Notes: generated by a model not told the origin, from the letters alone. 64,000 nt of DNA from Pelobacter propionicus DSM 2379 (GCF_000015045.1 NC_008609.1:3647501-3711500); one strand, 5' to 3'; positions 36,829 to 46,647 are shown, numbered from the stretch's first letter. Translations and numbers: made by a program.

Positions 36829-38454
36829 TTAAACGTCATTTGAAATTATATTGAATTTTTTTGCGTGTTCTTGCCAAAACATGTCGCTACTAATGATTGT
36901 ATTAAAAATAGCAAGATGTTTGCTAGAACGTTCAACATCTCCAAAACGTTCGAGTGATTTTGATAGATAATAGTGTCCGAATGCGTGCCCTGGATATTTA
37001 TTTGTTACATTTTCAAAATATTTTATTGCTGTACTATAGTTGCCGGATTTTAAGTTAAAATTATTGACAAAATTAACATTCAAATTCATATCGTAAGCAA
37101 TTTTACTTATTTCTTCAGGATTGACTCCCGGAGCCGTAATCAGACACTTTGTTTCCATGTGTTCCATGAAACTCTTCTTTTCGATATAGCCATTTTCAAG
37201 ACAAATATCATATAACCGGCTGCCAAATATCGGATCAGCACACCCTATATGCGTCCAATCAAAGCCAATATTTAGTAGCAAATCGAGGGTTTCCTCCCTG
37301 TGTTCAGGCATTTCACCGGGCAATCCAATTACAATAAATGCGTGGCACTGAATATCGTGTTTTCTGAGTAAGTATACTTTATTTTTTACCATCGATGTTT
37401 TCAGAGGCTTACCAATTAATTCCTTAAGCACATAATCAGATCCAGATTCTACAGCAAGTGCAACAGTAGTAGTTCCTGCTGCTGAAAGTAAAGCAGCTAT
37501 TTCTTCATCAATAGAATAAACTGCAATTCCATTTGGGAATTCTATTCGTATATCAAGACGAGAGAGTTCATTAAGTATTTTTTTTGCTCGACGCTTATCA
37601 AAAAAAAAGTGATCATCTTCTATCAGCAGCACTGTCATGGCGTGTTGATATTTCATTGCTTTTACTTCACTAATTACTCGGTCTACACTATAGGCCCGGA
37701 CTTTTTTTCCGTGCAAGGAAGGATTTGAGCAAAAAACACAAGAAAACGGACATCCACGCGATGTATGAATAGACATTTCTCGTTTTTGGTGGTTAGCAAA
37801 CCGCTTATCTATAGAGCGCGAGTTATAGTCATCTAGACATATCAGGCTATAGTCAAATGTAGGAATTTCATCAAGATTTTCAACGAACGTAAGAGAAGGA
37901 ACCTTTCCTTGCGTCAAACCATTATACGTTAGCCATGAGGGGTGGGATTCTAGCAGTTGTCTGCTGCCGCCTGAACCAACCAGATCGGACAAAGGAATCT
38001 CGCCTTCACCTTTGCAGATGGCATCCAGTGAAGGACAGTGTTCAAGAACCTCCCGATAACCTGAAGACGGGAGGCCACCGCCTGCAACAACCAGTGACGA
38101 ACTCGATTCACGCTTGATTACATATGCAAATCTTTCTATATAGCGGAAAGATGTATTAAATAACGCTGAAATACTGACTATTTCGGGATTGAATTCCTTG
38201 ATACGTTCCGACAACAGATGTTCCAGGTGTGCGCCGATATCAAGAACTGAAGTAACTTCAACAACTCTCTTCAAGGCTATATTCAGATCGAGAATTTCAA
38301 CGGATACTAAACCACTATGAATCTTATTGAGGTAGGCGATAAGAGACAGCACACCGTAGGGTACTGTAAAGGGCGGCAGAACACTGGATTTTGAAGAATA
38401 ATCCTTTGGACTAAAGTATGGGGGAATCAAAAATAGTATTCGCTCAACGTTCAT
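36829..38454 (-). CDS. B12-binding radical SAM protein
   Basis: A 541-residue protein. The N-terminal cobalamin-binding-like region (about 1-170) begins ERILFLIPPYF; the radical SAM core (about 195-400) has the 4Fe-4S motif CPFSCVFC and the conserved VESGSDYVLK. The C-terminal 100 residues resemble a TPR pair (YSTAIKYFENVTNKYPGHAFGHYYLSKSLERFGDV). The gene is clearly AT-rich compared with the core genome. GAGG lies about nine bases before the ATG. Substrate unknown; by position it probably acts on a sugar or glycan intermediate. Confidence 0.88.
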   Translation of the reverse strand: MNVERILFLIPPYFSPKDYSSKSSVLPPFTVPYGVLSLIAYLNKIHSGLVSVEILDLNIALKRVVEVTSVLDIGAHLEHLLSERIKEFNPEIVSISALFNTSFRYIERFAYVIKRESSSSLVVAGGGLPSSGYREVLEHCPSLDAICKGEGEIPLSDLVGSGGSRQLLESHPSWLTYNGLTQGKVPSLTFVENLDEIPTFDYSLICLDDYNSRSIDKRFANHQKREMSIHTSRGCPFSCVFCSNPSLHGKKVRAYSVDRVISEVKAMKYQHAMTVLLIEDDHFFFDKRRAKKILNELSRLDIRIEFPNGIAVYSIDEEIAALLSAAGTTTVALAVESGSDYVLKELIGKPLKTSMVKNKVYLLRKHDIQCHAFIVIGLPGEMPEHREETLDLLLNIGFDWTHIGCADPIFGSRLYDICLENGYIEKKSFMEHMETKCLITAPGVNPEEISKIAYDMNLNVNFVNNFNLKSGNYSTAIKYFENVTNKYPGHAFGHYYLSKSLERFGDVERSSKHLAIFNTIISSDMFWQEHAKKFNIISNDV

Positions 38455-38534
38455 TATTGCCGACCTCTGGCTTAACAGGATAAAGGAATCCTGCAACTTT
38501 GCTGACCGTCAGAAACATACAGAAAAACAACCTA

Positions 38535-40715
38535 TTATTCCCAAATCTTTTTTTCATTAACTACTCCGAAAAGTTCGTCGATATGGAATGAATTCTTAAT
38601 TTCATCGGAAATCAGACACGTTCCACTCATGGGAAGCCCAAAAAGCTCGTCAACAAGATCGGGGGAGGCAGGCTTACCTAGCCTGTATCCGTTACTGGCA
38701 AGCATGTCGAAAACGAAAGCCTCTATGCCTGCGTGTATTTCGGCTTTATATTCAAAGTGTAGCTGGTTATAAAAGTGTGGGCCATGTACGAAAGTACCAT
38801 CTTCGTTAGCCCTGATGTACATCCCCTCAGGGGCCACGAGAGTCGATTCGAGCATAAGGTGATATTTGAAGACATTGCTTGATTTACGTTTGTCAAATAG
38901 GGGCTCTGGGTAAAGCGCCTTGATGTTTTTTCCAAGGCAATAAGGGTTGTCAGGGCCAGTAAGTGCGGTCATGTAATAGCCGACCAGTTCAGATTCTATT
39001 ATCTTGCCAAGATAGTACTGAATGGAACCTTTGATACCTATGTCGGCAACAGCCATACTTCTACTTGTGATGACTCCGGATCTATTCATGTAATTTAAAT
39101 AGTTGGAACGTTCAACTGCGGCATTACGCAAAATGATGTCGGAATACTTACGAACCAAGAATACAATCTTTGAGTCAGTCTGTACGAGTATCTCACTCGA
39201 ATCTTCGTTTGTACCATCTATTCCAAACCTATTCTCCAGGAACTCCCTTGCTGTGCCGGAAAAACTGTCGTTCAATGTGGCGAAAATATCATCTTCGCTC
39301 ATTATGGAAGCGACCGATGCCATGCGACGTGATGTTCTGAAATACACTCCTTCCGGATGGCCGGTCAGGCCTAGCGAATCGGTCAACTTGTCGTAAATTC
39401 GTTTCAGTAGGTATCCCTCTCTTGCAAGAAACAAAACCTTATTGTAAACCCCACTCGCAAGTTCTGGAATAAGCCATGAAAAATAATTGTATATCAGCGG
39501 ACCCAAAAAAACATAACCAAACGTTTTCAAGGTGACAATCTCAGGATACCCTTTATTTGCGCCGAGAGAAAACGGACTGTTAAAGAGGTGATGTTGTATC
39601 AAGCCCACAATCTTACTGTCCTGTAGCCCACGAACGAGAATCCCTATTTGTCTGAGGGAAGACGCAAAAAGCATGTCATTGCAGCTCATGATCTTACATG
39701 GTTGGATACCATGAAGAACAGGATTTGATATGTCGGCAATATCGTTATCACCAATATGCAAGGCTTTGCCGTTGCCTATAAGGTTCCTATAATATTCCCA
39801 CAACGCACCACTTAACTTTGACTTTTTCACTTCACAGGATACAAGCAATCCTGTGGGAAGAGCTATACCGGATTTGAAAAAGATACGCTTAAGAATATCT
39901 GACGGCATATGATAATCGCTGATCAGATAAACTCGCTTGTTCAAACGGTTAGCAAGGTGATACAGAGCTATCACCTCGTTTCTGGGTTCCGAGAACTCAA
40001 TCTCCACATCAATTTCCAATTGTTTCAGCCTTTCGGCACGCTCCTTAGCGATACCGAAATGGGCTGTCATAAAAGCGTAAAGTTCGTGAATAGAGAAGAC
40101 AGGATCCCCTGATTTTTGAAACAAATCGACCGCTTCCATCCGGATCTGGAAAAAGTTCTCTTCTAAGAGCACATCCATATTCGCTCGCTCTTCGACAATT
40201 GAGTAGATATCTTCTGGTCGTGATATTTTTCTACAAATCAATGTATCGAAGACATCGAACGAGATGACTTCATGGTGTTCGATTTCTGACAAGATTACGT
40301 CATGGGTGGTATCCCAGTATGGATGCATCTGGGTCTCACGCTCTGCCAACACAAAGTCAGCAATATCACCATTTGTAAAAAAAATTTGCTTGCCGTAATC
40401 GGATTTCATGAAAGAAATCCTTCTAAAAATGGTATCCCAGTAAACCTCGCTCGCCGCTATAACAATTGCATCAGCCTTTGAAATCGCCACCTCGGTTGAC
40501 AGCACCTCGTAACCATAAATACACCTTCCAATGTTACCCGGATCCTTGTCCATGAGCCCTACGATGTTTGCCTCCGTCAGTTGAGAAGCAATCGATTTCG
40601 CCACAGCACCGATCCCGTAAATGACAATATTTTTACGGTCGTATCCGGCAACAGCAAGCTGTTCGACAAGCCTACGTATCTTATTGTTGTTCACATAACT
40701 CGTTGAATTCGCCAC
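38535..40715 (-). CDS. HAD-superfamily protein with N-terminal Rossmann-like module
   Basis: A 726-residue protein. Residues about 28-120 look like a nucleotide-binding Rossmann-like module (NIVIYGIGAVAKSIASQL, LMDKDPGNIG). A HAD domain (about 145-340) has nucleophile motif ISFDVFDTLICRK, later YLISDYHMPSD and LHIGDNDIAD. The residue two after the nucleophile is Phe, not the usual phosphatase Asp. The C-terminal 370 residues are a helical domain without a recognised family. Such large HAD proteins occur in polysaccharide clusters; the reaction is unknown. AT-rich. Confidence 0.78.
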   Translation of the reverse strand: MANSTSYVNNNKIRRLVEQLAVAGYDRKNIVIYGIGAVAKSIASQLTEANIVGLMDKDPGNIGRCIYGYEVLSTEVAISKADAIVIAASEVYWDTIFRRISFMKSDYGKQIFFTNGDIADFVLAERETQMHPYWDTTHDVILSEIEHHEVISFDVFDTLICRKISRPEDIYSIVEERANMDVLLEENFFQIRMEAVDLFQKSGDPVFSIHELYAFMTAHFGIAKERAERLKQLEIDVEIEFSEPRNEVIALYHLANRLNKRVYLISDYHMPSDILKRIFFKSGIALPTGLLVSCEVKKSKLSGALWEYYRNLIGNGKALHIGDNDIADISNPVLHGIQPCKIMSCNDMLFASSLRQIGILVRGLQDSKIVGLIQHHLFNSPFSLGANKGYPEIVTLKTFGYVFLGPLIYNYFSWLIPELASGVYNKVLFLAREGYLLKRIYDKLTDSLGLTGHPEGVYFRTSRRMASVASIMSEDDIFATLNDSFSGTAREFLENRFGIDGTNEDSSEILVQTDSKIVFLVRKYSDIILRNAAVERSNYLNYMNRSGVITSRSMAVADIGIKGSIQYYLGKIIESELVGYYMTALTGPDNPYCLGKNIKALYPEPLFDKRKSSNVFKYHLMLESTLVAPEGMYIRANEDGTFVHGPHFYNQLHFEYKAEIHAGIEAFVFDMLASNGYRLGKPASPDLVDELFGLPMSGTCLISDEIKNSFHIDELFGVVNEKKIWE

Positions 40716-40780
40716 GTCATCACACTCTGTTCTGGGTTAATCCTGAACTATAATTACGAAAAGCAGCTTGATATTCCTAC

Positions 40781-42052
40781 TTAGTAGCCGTATTTAGCTC
40801 TCAAACACTTCAGCTCTGTCAGAGAGTACTGTTCAGCAGCAACCACTATACGACCTTTTCCGTTACAGTAGTTGCAATATGGTATGTGATCAAGTTGATA
40901 AAGCGCTGAAATTTTTTTTCTCAACTCTGTGCTTGTAAAACTTAATACATCAATACATTCAGAATCATCTGGAGAATAGTAGCCAAGGTTAGAGGCATTT
41001 GCTACACGGTGACAGTCATACATTTTTTTGTCCAGTATTATCTTGTATCTGTTGTCGAGACAGCTTGAATAAGTAACGTTAAGCTCAGCTTCTGATCTGT
41101 TTCTAAAACAATGATCGCCTAGGTCATCCCAGCCGTATCCTTGAGCCTGTATCCTGTACTTGATGTCACGCGACGCAAATATGTCAGACAATCTACTTAT
41201 TTCTGTAGAGATTTTTCCATAATCGCTTACAGTTACGTACAATTTCTCCCCTTTCAGGACCTTAACTACCTCTTGCTTCGGACAAACTGTGCCGTTTGTC
41301 GCAATCTCAACCCGTCTAACCTTATTATGTTTTTGCAATTTATGTATAATATCAGCCAGATCGGGGTGAAGAAACGGCTCTCCGCCGACGATGGACAATT
41401 CGTTTACTACGTCAACGCTTTGAAGAATTTTCTCAACAGTTGACACAAGATCATCAACGGGAAAATGCCGGAGTTTGCACTTACCTTCGGGAATGAAATA
41501 GTAGTGGGAGTTCATGTGAGCACAATGCTTGCATCTCAGGGTACACAATGTCGTGACAACAAGTTCCAGATGCTGAATAGTCAGACCTCTTTCTAATTGC
41601 CGGAACGGCTTCATGTCGGCTAACTCAGCACTGTAATTGATTCGCATCGTTCGGACACTTTCTTGCAAGGCATGAAAGTGCATGCAGCCATCAAAGATGT
41701 CCGCAGGATTGAAATTGTTGGCCTCAATATCGTTAATAATTTCATTGAATGATTTCCTGCTTGCCGCAATAAGCAGTGTGCAATTTTCTTTGTTACGTAA
41801 TATGTCAGGCGTATAGACGGGTAACCCGAAAATGGGATCGATTGAATCTGCATTTCTGTCAATAAAACAATGCACAGTTATTCCAAGGCTCAACAGCAAC
41901 TCTCCGTAAAATTTGCCTGTGCCAGCACCTCCCCATATAATGACATCCTTACCAAAGAGACAGGACTTAACTTCGCCAAGAAGGCTTTGTGCATACTCAC
42001 AGCTTATTTCAGCCTCAATATCATGATCAATAAGCTTTTTTACTACAATCAT
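40781..42052 (-). CDS. Radical SAM protein with N-terminal Rossmann-like module
   Basis: A 423-residue protein. An N-terminal module (about 34-120) has DVIIWGGAGTGKFYGELLL and FIDRNAD, similar to those in the HAD and FkbM genes nearby. The radical SAM core (about 160-360) has the cluster motif CTLRCKHC and the SAM-binding ELSIVGGEPFLHPDL. The C terminus contains a CNYCNGKGR cysteine cluster that may hold a second iron-sulfur centre. Its ATG overlaps the stop of the preceding radical SAM gene (ATGA). AT-rich. Confidence 0.85.
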   Translation of the reverse strand: MIVVKKLIDHDIEAEISCEYAQSLLGEVKSCLFGKDVIIWGGAGTGKFYGELLLSLGITVHCFIDRNADSIDPIFGLPVYTPDILRNKENCTLLIAASRKSFNEIINDIEANNFNPADIFDGCMHFHALQESVRTMRINYSAELADMKPFRQLERGLTIQHLELVVTTLCTLRCKHCAHMNSHYYFIPEGKCKLRHFPVDDLVSTVEKILQSVDVVNELSIVGGEPFLHPDLADIIHKLQKHNKVRRVEIATNGTVCPKQEVVKVLKGEKLYVTVSDYGKISTEISRLSDIFASRDIKYRIQAQGYGWDDLGDHCFRNRSEAELNVTYSSCLDNRYKIILDKKMYDCHRVANASNLGYYSPDDSECIDVLSFTSTELRKKISALYQLDHIPYCNYCNGKGRIVVAAEQYSLTELKCLRAKYGY

Positions 42053-43083
42053 TTTGAAACCTCTCGAATGTAGTAGTTTTTAAGTCTATCAACCTCAGAA
42101 TCTATATTGTCATCAGAGTAACAGTTAATTTTTACCGAGAGACAGGAAGCGCAAACTTCGTTTACCTGTTTCATGCCATCAAGCATCCTTAACCTGAAAT
42201 TGGTTAAAATATCACCATTCCAAATATCTACGACGGATGTATCTCTGATATTACCACAAGAAAACGGGAATCTTGGTTCTGCGCAGGGAGCAACTTCACC
42301 ATCCACTAAAATGAGTAATCTGAAAAATGGTTGTGAACAGCATTTAGCTGTAGAGGAATTTTCTCCTCTGTGATTCAAGTTTGTGCTTTTCAACCTGTCA
42401 CGTCCTTTTGTACCAAGAAAGCACTCGTTATAATATTCTATAGATATAACATCGCATATAGGTTCAAACGTTCTGAAAAACATTTTCTTTTTTTGCGGGG
42501 ATGACACCATAAAATCAAATATTTTCAAATAAATTTTTGTTTTTTTTCTGTTTTCATAAAGGTATTTCAGATTTTTTACATACTTTTCAAAATCAACTTC
42601 TGTTCCGGTGTATTCAAGAAAGTCTTCCCTCGAAAGTCCATTAAGTGAAATCCTGATAAAATCAACTCCACTATCGATCAAATCATCGGCAACATTTTTC
42701 GTCAAAAGAACCCCGTTCGTGCTGATATCGATTTTTTCCGAAATGTCTGCCTCTTTCGCATATTTGATCATTTTGGCTATGTCTTTATGAATAAGAGGTT
42801 CTCCCAGTCCGCAAAAATGAAGCGCCTTCAACTTGTCCGGGAATTTTCTGATGTCATCGACGGCCTTAAGAGCAAGTTCGGTATTGAGTGTTTTGCCAAA
42901 TATTTTCCTGTATTCGGGGTAATCGGATGAGTGTGCGCAAAATATGCATTTCAAATTACAGAAGGTAGTTGGAGCAATATCCATGGAGTAAGGGGTCGCA
43001 AGGGGCACCTTATCCGCAAGCCGCTGTCTTTCGTATGTTTTGTCATTCGACAATGATATACCTTTAAGTTTTTTATCTGTCAC
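42049..43083 (-). CDS. Radical SAM/SPASM protein
   Basis: A 344-residue protein with a radical SAM motif CNLKCIFC near residue 50, LHFCGLGEPLIH and a C-terminal SPASM-type cysteine set (CCSQPF, GEVAPCAEPRFPFSCGN, CASCLSVKINC) for auxiliary clusters. I choose a GTG start at 43083 because GGAGG lies nine bases upstream; an ATG at 43128 has no good site. It overlaps the next radical SAM gene by four bases. Family members modify peptides or small molecules; the substrate here is unknown. Confidence 0.85.
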   Translation of the reverse strand: MTDKKLKGISLSNDKTYERQRLADKVPLATPYSMDIAPTTFCNLKCIFCAHSSDYPEYRKIFGKTLNTELALKAVDDIRKFPDKLKALHFCGLGEPLIHKDIAKMIKYAKEADISEKIDISTNGVLLTKNVADDLIDSGVDFIRISLNGLSREDFLEYTGTEVDFEKYVKNLKYLYENRKKTKIYLKIFDFMVSSPQKKKMFFRTFEPICDVISIEYYNECFLGTKGRDRLKSTNLNHRGENSSTAKCCSQPFFRLLILVDGEVAPCAEPRFPFSCGNIRDTSVVDIWNGDILTNFRLRMLDGMKQVNEVCASCLSVKINCYSDDNIDSEVDRLKNYYIREVSK

Positions 43084-43153
43084 TGTGTCGTGCCTCCATG
43101 CTTGCGCAAAAACCGGCCAATAAGCCATTTCTCGGAACTATCAATGATTCGAG

Positions 43154-44341
43154 TCATCGGTCGGGCAATGCATATATTACCAAGCCGGTACCACACCAGC
43201 CATGCATTCTCGTAAAAAATCGGTAGTTAGGAAGTGAGTTCATGCACCAGACCGGCAGTTCCCATATGCCTTGGCGGTTATGGTAGGCTGTAATTGCCAC
43301 TATGGGGCGACATCTCCTGAGAGTGTTTAAGCCTCCTCTCAAAGCGAAAAGCTCCCATCCTTCTACATGAACTTTCAAAAAAGTAGGAGATAGTTGTAGA
43401 TCATCAATGGAAACCGTAACCACCCCCTTTTCTCCCAAAGAAGAAAGTTGTGATGTGTAACCATGGCCCTCAAAGAAATGTTCTGAACACCTGCCATCAG
43501 AAATCACGACATCCAACACGTTTATTCTTCCCCGTACCGAATCCGGAAAATGTTTTAGAAATACCTTACTCAGTTCAGTCAAATTCTGACTGTCAGGTTC
43601 CACCGCGACAATGCTTTTGAATCTGCCATGAACGATATCGGCAAAAGAGACACAAACTTCACCATGATGGGCGCCGATATCGAGAAATGATTCGTTGCCA
43701 GTGAATTGGCCAACCACCTGCGGGATAAAATAACGATCCGCAGTTGTTACTGGCGCATCCGCAAAAACCCATTCTTGTCGCAGGCATCGCCAAGCAAGAA
43801 ATTGAAGGTGGTGTGCACGGGAAATATCATCCGCCCACCCAGAAAGGGCTTCATTTGTTCCCCTCATGTCCTTGTCAGTCAAGGCACCAGAAAACCATCC
43901 GTTTTTCAAGGGGTGCCGTCCCTGAAATACTTCAGTAATGTCGTAAAAGGGAACGATACATTCCCATCCCTGGGCCTGAAGGGATTGGAAAAGGGGGTTG
44001 AAGGGTATCGTCGAGATACACACAGCCAATAGCGAGTTTTTTTTGTCCGAGTTTGACACCTCACTGGGGGAGAGGACAGGAATGCCGGACCATTCGATAT
44101 CGTTCTCGTACATTTTCGAATTAGCATCTACGACATACAGGAAGGGAATACCGATGAAACGGAGATATTTCCCCGCCATTTTCCCAAGGTTGCCGGCCCC
44201 ATAAAGGATGAGAGGCCTGTCAAGTTCACGCCACGGTGCTGCGGGGACTTCTGCTGCTATTTCTTTCAAGAGAGAACAGGCGGTTGCTGTATCTGGGGGC
44301 CTTTCGAATGTAATGCCAATGCGTCCAACCGATTTATCCAT
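43154..44341 (-). CDS. FkbM-family methyltransferase with N-terminal Rossmann-like module
   Basis: A 395-residue protein. Residues about 42-125 form a nucleotide-binding-like module (LILYGAGNLGKMAGKYLRF, VVDANS). The FkbM methyltransferase domain (about 205-385) has the SAM-binding FLDIGAHHGEVCVSFA and VAVEPDSQNLTEL, then LKVHVEGWELFALRGG. FkbM enzymes often O-methylate sugars. The ATG at 44341 has GAGG eight bases upstream, although it overlaps the GT4 gene by 76 bases; a TTG at 44269 would reduce this to four. Confidence 0.85.
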   Translation of the reverse strand: MDKSVGRIGITFERPPDTATACSLLKEIAAEVPAAPWRELDRPLILYGAGNLGKMAGKYLRFIGIPFLYVVDANSKMYENDIEWSGIPVLSPSEVSNSDKKNSLLAVCISTIPFNPLFQSLQAQGWECIVPFYDITEVFQGRHPLKNGWFSGALTDKDMRGTNEALSGWADDISRAHHLQFLAWRCLRQEWVFADAPVTTADRYFIPQVVGQFTGNESFLDIGAHHGEVCVSFADIVHGRFKSIVAVEPDSQNLTELSKVFLKHFPDSVRGRINVLDVVISDGRCSEHFFEGHGYTSQLSSLGEKGVVTVSIDDLQLSPTFLKVHVEGWELFALRGGLNTLRRCRPIVAITAYHNRQGIWELPVWCMNSLPNYRFFTRMHGWCGTGLVIYALPDR

Positions 44342-45603
44342 CGGGAAAACCTCGTATCTGCGGGAAATAAATTTCGATAGTGGAAAATAGAACCTTTCGT
44401 TTTTTCCAGCATCCCGGGCAGGGCGAACTCATCTATCGCACAATCCGTCAATGCGTCCGTGAAATATCCCGGGGTTCGCTGTATGGAGAGAAACCATTCA
44501 GAAGGAGCGTACCCGAAAATATCGCCAAACCGAACGACAGATTTGTCGGTCGACTTGATCGCATCGTATTGAACGGCAAATGCGTCCGTCATCTTACTGG
44601 CAGTGAAACGACGGCGTACCATCGTTTGCGCGTTCATGGATAGCCTTGCCCTTTCAGCGGGATTGTCTGCAAGCCATTCGATTGCGTTGGCGAATTGCCT
44701 TGGGTTTCCAACGATTAGCCCAGTTATATTGTCATCTACCAGGCACTTTTCCGCAAGATTGTCCAGCACTACTGGAACGACCCCCATTGCCATAGCCTCC
44801 AGCAGTGCATTTTCGGTAGTACCGTAGTGTAGGGGATTCAGAATATATGGAAACACATTTATTTCCGAAAGTTCCCGAGCTATATCGGTTACATAACCGC
44901 GAAATTCGAGCATGTCGGGCCGGTTTGCACGTCGGGACTGTTCCTCAAGCATTTCCCGGTTTACCATGTCGCCGACCAACCTTACTGTGAACCCACGAAG
45001 AGAGACAGCCGCGAGAAACTCCACAAAGCGGGGGTGAAGTTTCGCGAAATTCAGGCTGCCAATCATTCCAGCCCTCAAGGGTTCGCAAGGGGAGCGCACG
45101 GGAGCAGTCAAATCATCGAACCCACCGCAGCTGTATATGACCCCCAGTCGTTTAACCGCCTTTAAGGGGAGTGTCGAGGTCTCGACTGATTCAAGAGAAC
45201 AGGGAGATGTAAAAACACAAGAATGGGCGGCCGTCATAAGTTTTTGCGGTATGACTGGAGTATAAAGACCAGATACATGGCACCAGACGAGCAGCCGCAT
45301 GGGGGGGAGCGGCCCACGGCAGAGCGCAGCAGGAATTGCTGGGTGCCCCCACCATTCGAGCTGGACAATGTCGGCGTTCCTGATTCTTTCCGAAAGCGTC
45401 TCAGGTGTGGGGTTAATTATCACCGGACATCCGGCGTCTAAAAGCTTCTCTAGGAACTGGGACTTTTCTGGTATCTCCAGGCAGACGATTTCATGACAGA
45501 TGCCCGAATCAGGCGGCGTGTTGAGGATCAAACCGTTCAAGGCCTTGCCGATGCCGCCGCCCAGATGTGCGGTCAGGTGGAGTACGGTCAGGGAGTCGCT
45601 CAT
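44266..45603 (-). CDS. GT4-type glycosyltransferase
   Basis: A 445-residue GT-B glycosyltransferase of the group 1 (GT4) kind. The N-terminal domain starts LTVLHLTAHLGGGIGKALNGL. The C-terminal donor domain has VRLVGDMVNRE, LEFRGYVTD and the nucleotide-sugar motif region YGTTENALLEAMAMGVVPVVLDN with the expected glutamates. The ATG at 45603 overlaps the upstream radical SAM stop (ATGA), which fixes the start. The last 90 residues are poorly conserved. Donor unknown. Confidence 0.85.
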   Translation of the reverse strand: MSDSLTVLHLTAHLGGGIGKALNGLILNTPPDSGICHEIVCLEIPEKSQFLEKLLDAGCPVIINPTPETLSERIRNADIVQLEWWGHPAIPAALCRGPLPPMRLLVWCHVSGLYTPVIPQKLMTAAHSCVFTSPCSLESVETSTLPLKAVKRLGVIYSCGGFDDLTAPVRSPCEPLRAGMIGSLNFAKLHPRFVEFLAAVSLRGFTVRLVGDMVNREMLEEQSRRANRPDMLEFRGYVTDIARELSEINVFPYILNPLHYGTTENALLEAMAMGVVPVVLDNLAEKCLVDDNITGLIVGNPRQFANAIEWLADNPAERARLSMNAQTMVRRRFTASKMTDAFAVQYDAIKSTDKSVVRFGDIFGYAPSEWFLSIQRTPGYFTDALTDCAIDEFALPGMLEKTKGSIFHYRNLFPADTRFSRWINRLDALALHSKGPQIQQPPVLS

Positions 45604-46616
45604 ATCCGTTCCGCCAACAGCCGTTTGAGAAGTACCGCCGCATAGGGGTCGATATCGTCCGGGAGACAATGGGTGAGTTGGCCACAGGCGCCACATACCA
45701 GATTGCTTTTGCGCTTGCCTTCAAGATGTTCCACGCGGTGGCGGAACAATTGATCCCCCTGCCAGGTCTCCTTGAGACTCTCGCGCCTCAGGTCTCCCAC
45801 AACCAGTTTACGCGCCCAGTCAAGAAAGCAGAGACTCACTGTTCCATCGGAATTGACCGACAGGGAATAGAAGATGTAAGGGCAGGTCACTACTTCGCCG
45901 AGGGGTTGGTCATAGATGCCCCGGTCAAGAGCGACGTTCAGCCGGTCCGCTACGTCGAACTCCGGCCAGCAGGGTGCCACGTTCTCAATGAAGATTCGGT
46001 CGGCGTAATCGCCGAAGATTCGGAAGAACCTCTCCTTGTCCTCTTCTGAAAGGAAATCTCCGGCTATCTTGACGAGAACCTCGCACTGCCCCTTCATCTC
46101 GTAGAGCTTCCGTATATTGTCAACAAAAGTATCGAAGTGGACCCTGACACCGGTGAACTCGAAAAATTGATCATCAGAGAGCCCGTTTACGGAGATATTA
46201 ATGCGGTCGATACCAGCGTCCAACACCGGTTTCATCCGTTCAGGGTCCAACAGGGAGCCGTTGGTTGTGGTGTCAACGGAACGGGCCACGCCGCTCTCTT
46301 TTGCAATGCGTACCATGTCAGCGAAGTTCGGGTTCAGGAGGGGTTCGCCGTCCTTGTATAGCCGGAGCACCTTGAGCGGCTCATCGAATTCCTTCAGGTC
46401 GTCGATGATTTTTCGGTACAGGCCGAGATCCATGGTCCCCTGCCAGCGCCCCGATTCACGGATCAGCGTGGCGTCACCGCTGGGGCAGAACTTGCATCGG
46501 AAGTTGCAGGCACTGGACGGGTCGACGAACAGTACAAAGGGGGTGGCAAGGGGAATAACTTCTTCGAGCCTGATTCGGCCTTCCTGATTGATGCGGGGTT
46601 TTATCTGTGCTTTCAT
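45600..46616 (-). CDS. Radical SAM/SPASM protein
   Basis: A 338-residue protein closely similar in layout to the 42-43 kb gene. It has CNFRCKFC near residue 38, LRLYKDGEPLLNPNF, then INISVNGLSDDQFFEFTG (the other protein has IRISLNGLSREDFLEYTG), and C-terminal cysteines in VTCPY, VSLCFLD and LVCGACGQLTHC. The ATG at 46616 has only a weak GGA site. The two look like paralogues and may act on related substrates. Confidence 0.83.
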   Translation of the reverse strand: MKAQIKPRINQEGRIRLEEVIPLATPFVLFVDPSSACNFRCKFCPSGDATLIRESGRWQGTMDLGLYRKIIDDLKEFDEPLKVLRLYKDGEPLLNPNFADMVRIAKESGVARSVDTTTNGSLLDPERMKPVLDAGIDRINISVNGLSDDQFFEFTGVRVHFDTFVDNIRKLYEMKGQCEVLVKIAGDFLSEEDKERFFRIFGDYADRIFIENVAPCWPEFDVADRLNVALDRGIYDQPLGEVVTCPYIFYSLSVNSDGTVSLCFLDWARKLVVGDLRRESLKETWQGDQLFRHRVEHLEGKRKSNLVCGACGQLTHCLPDDIDPYAAVLLKRLLAERI

Positions 46617-46647
46617 GTTTATTGTCCAAGTGACAACGGTTGTCTGC

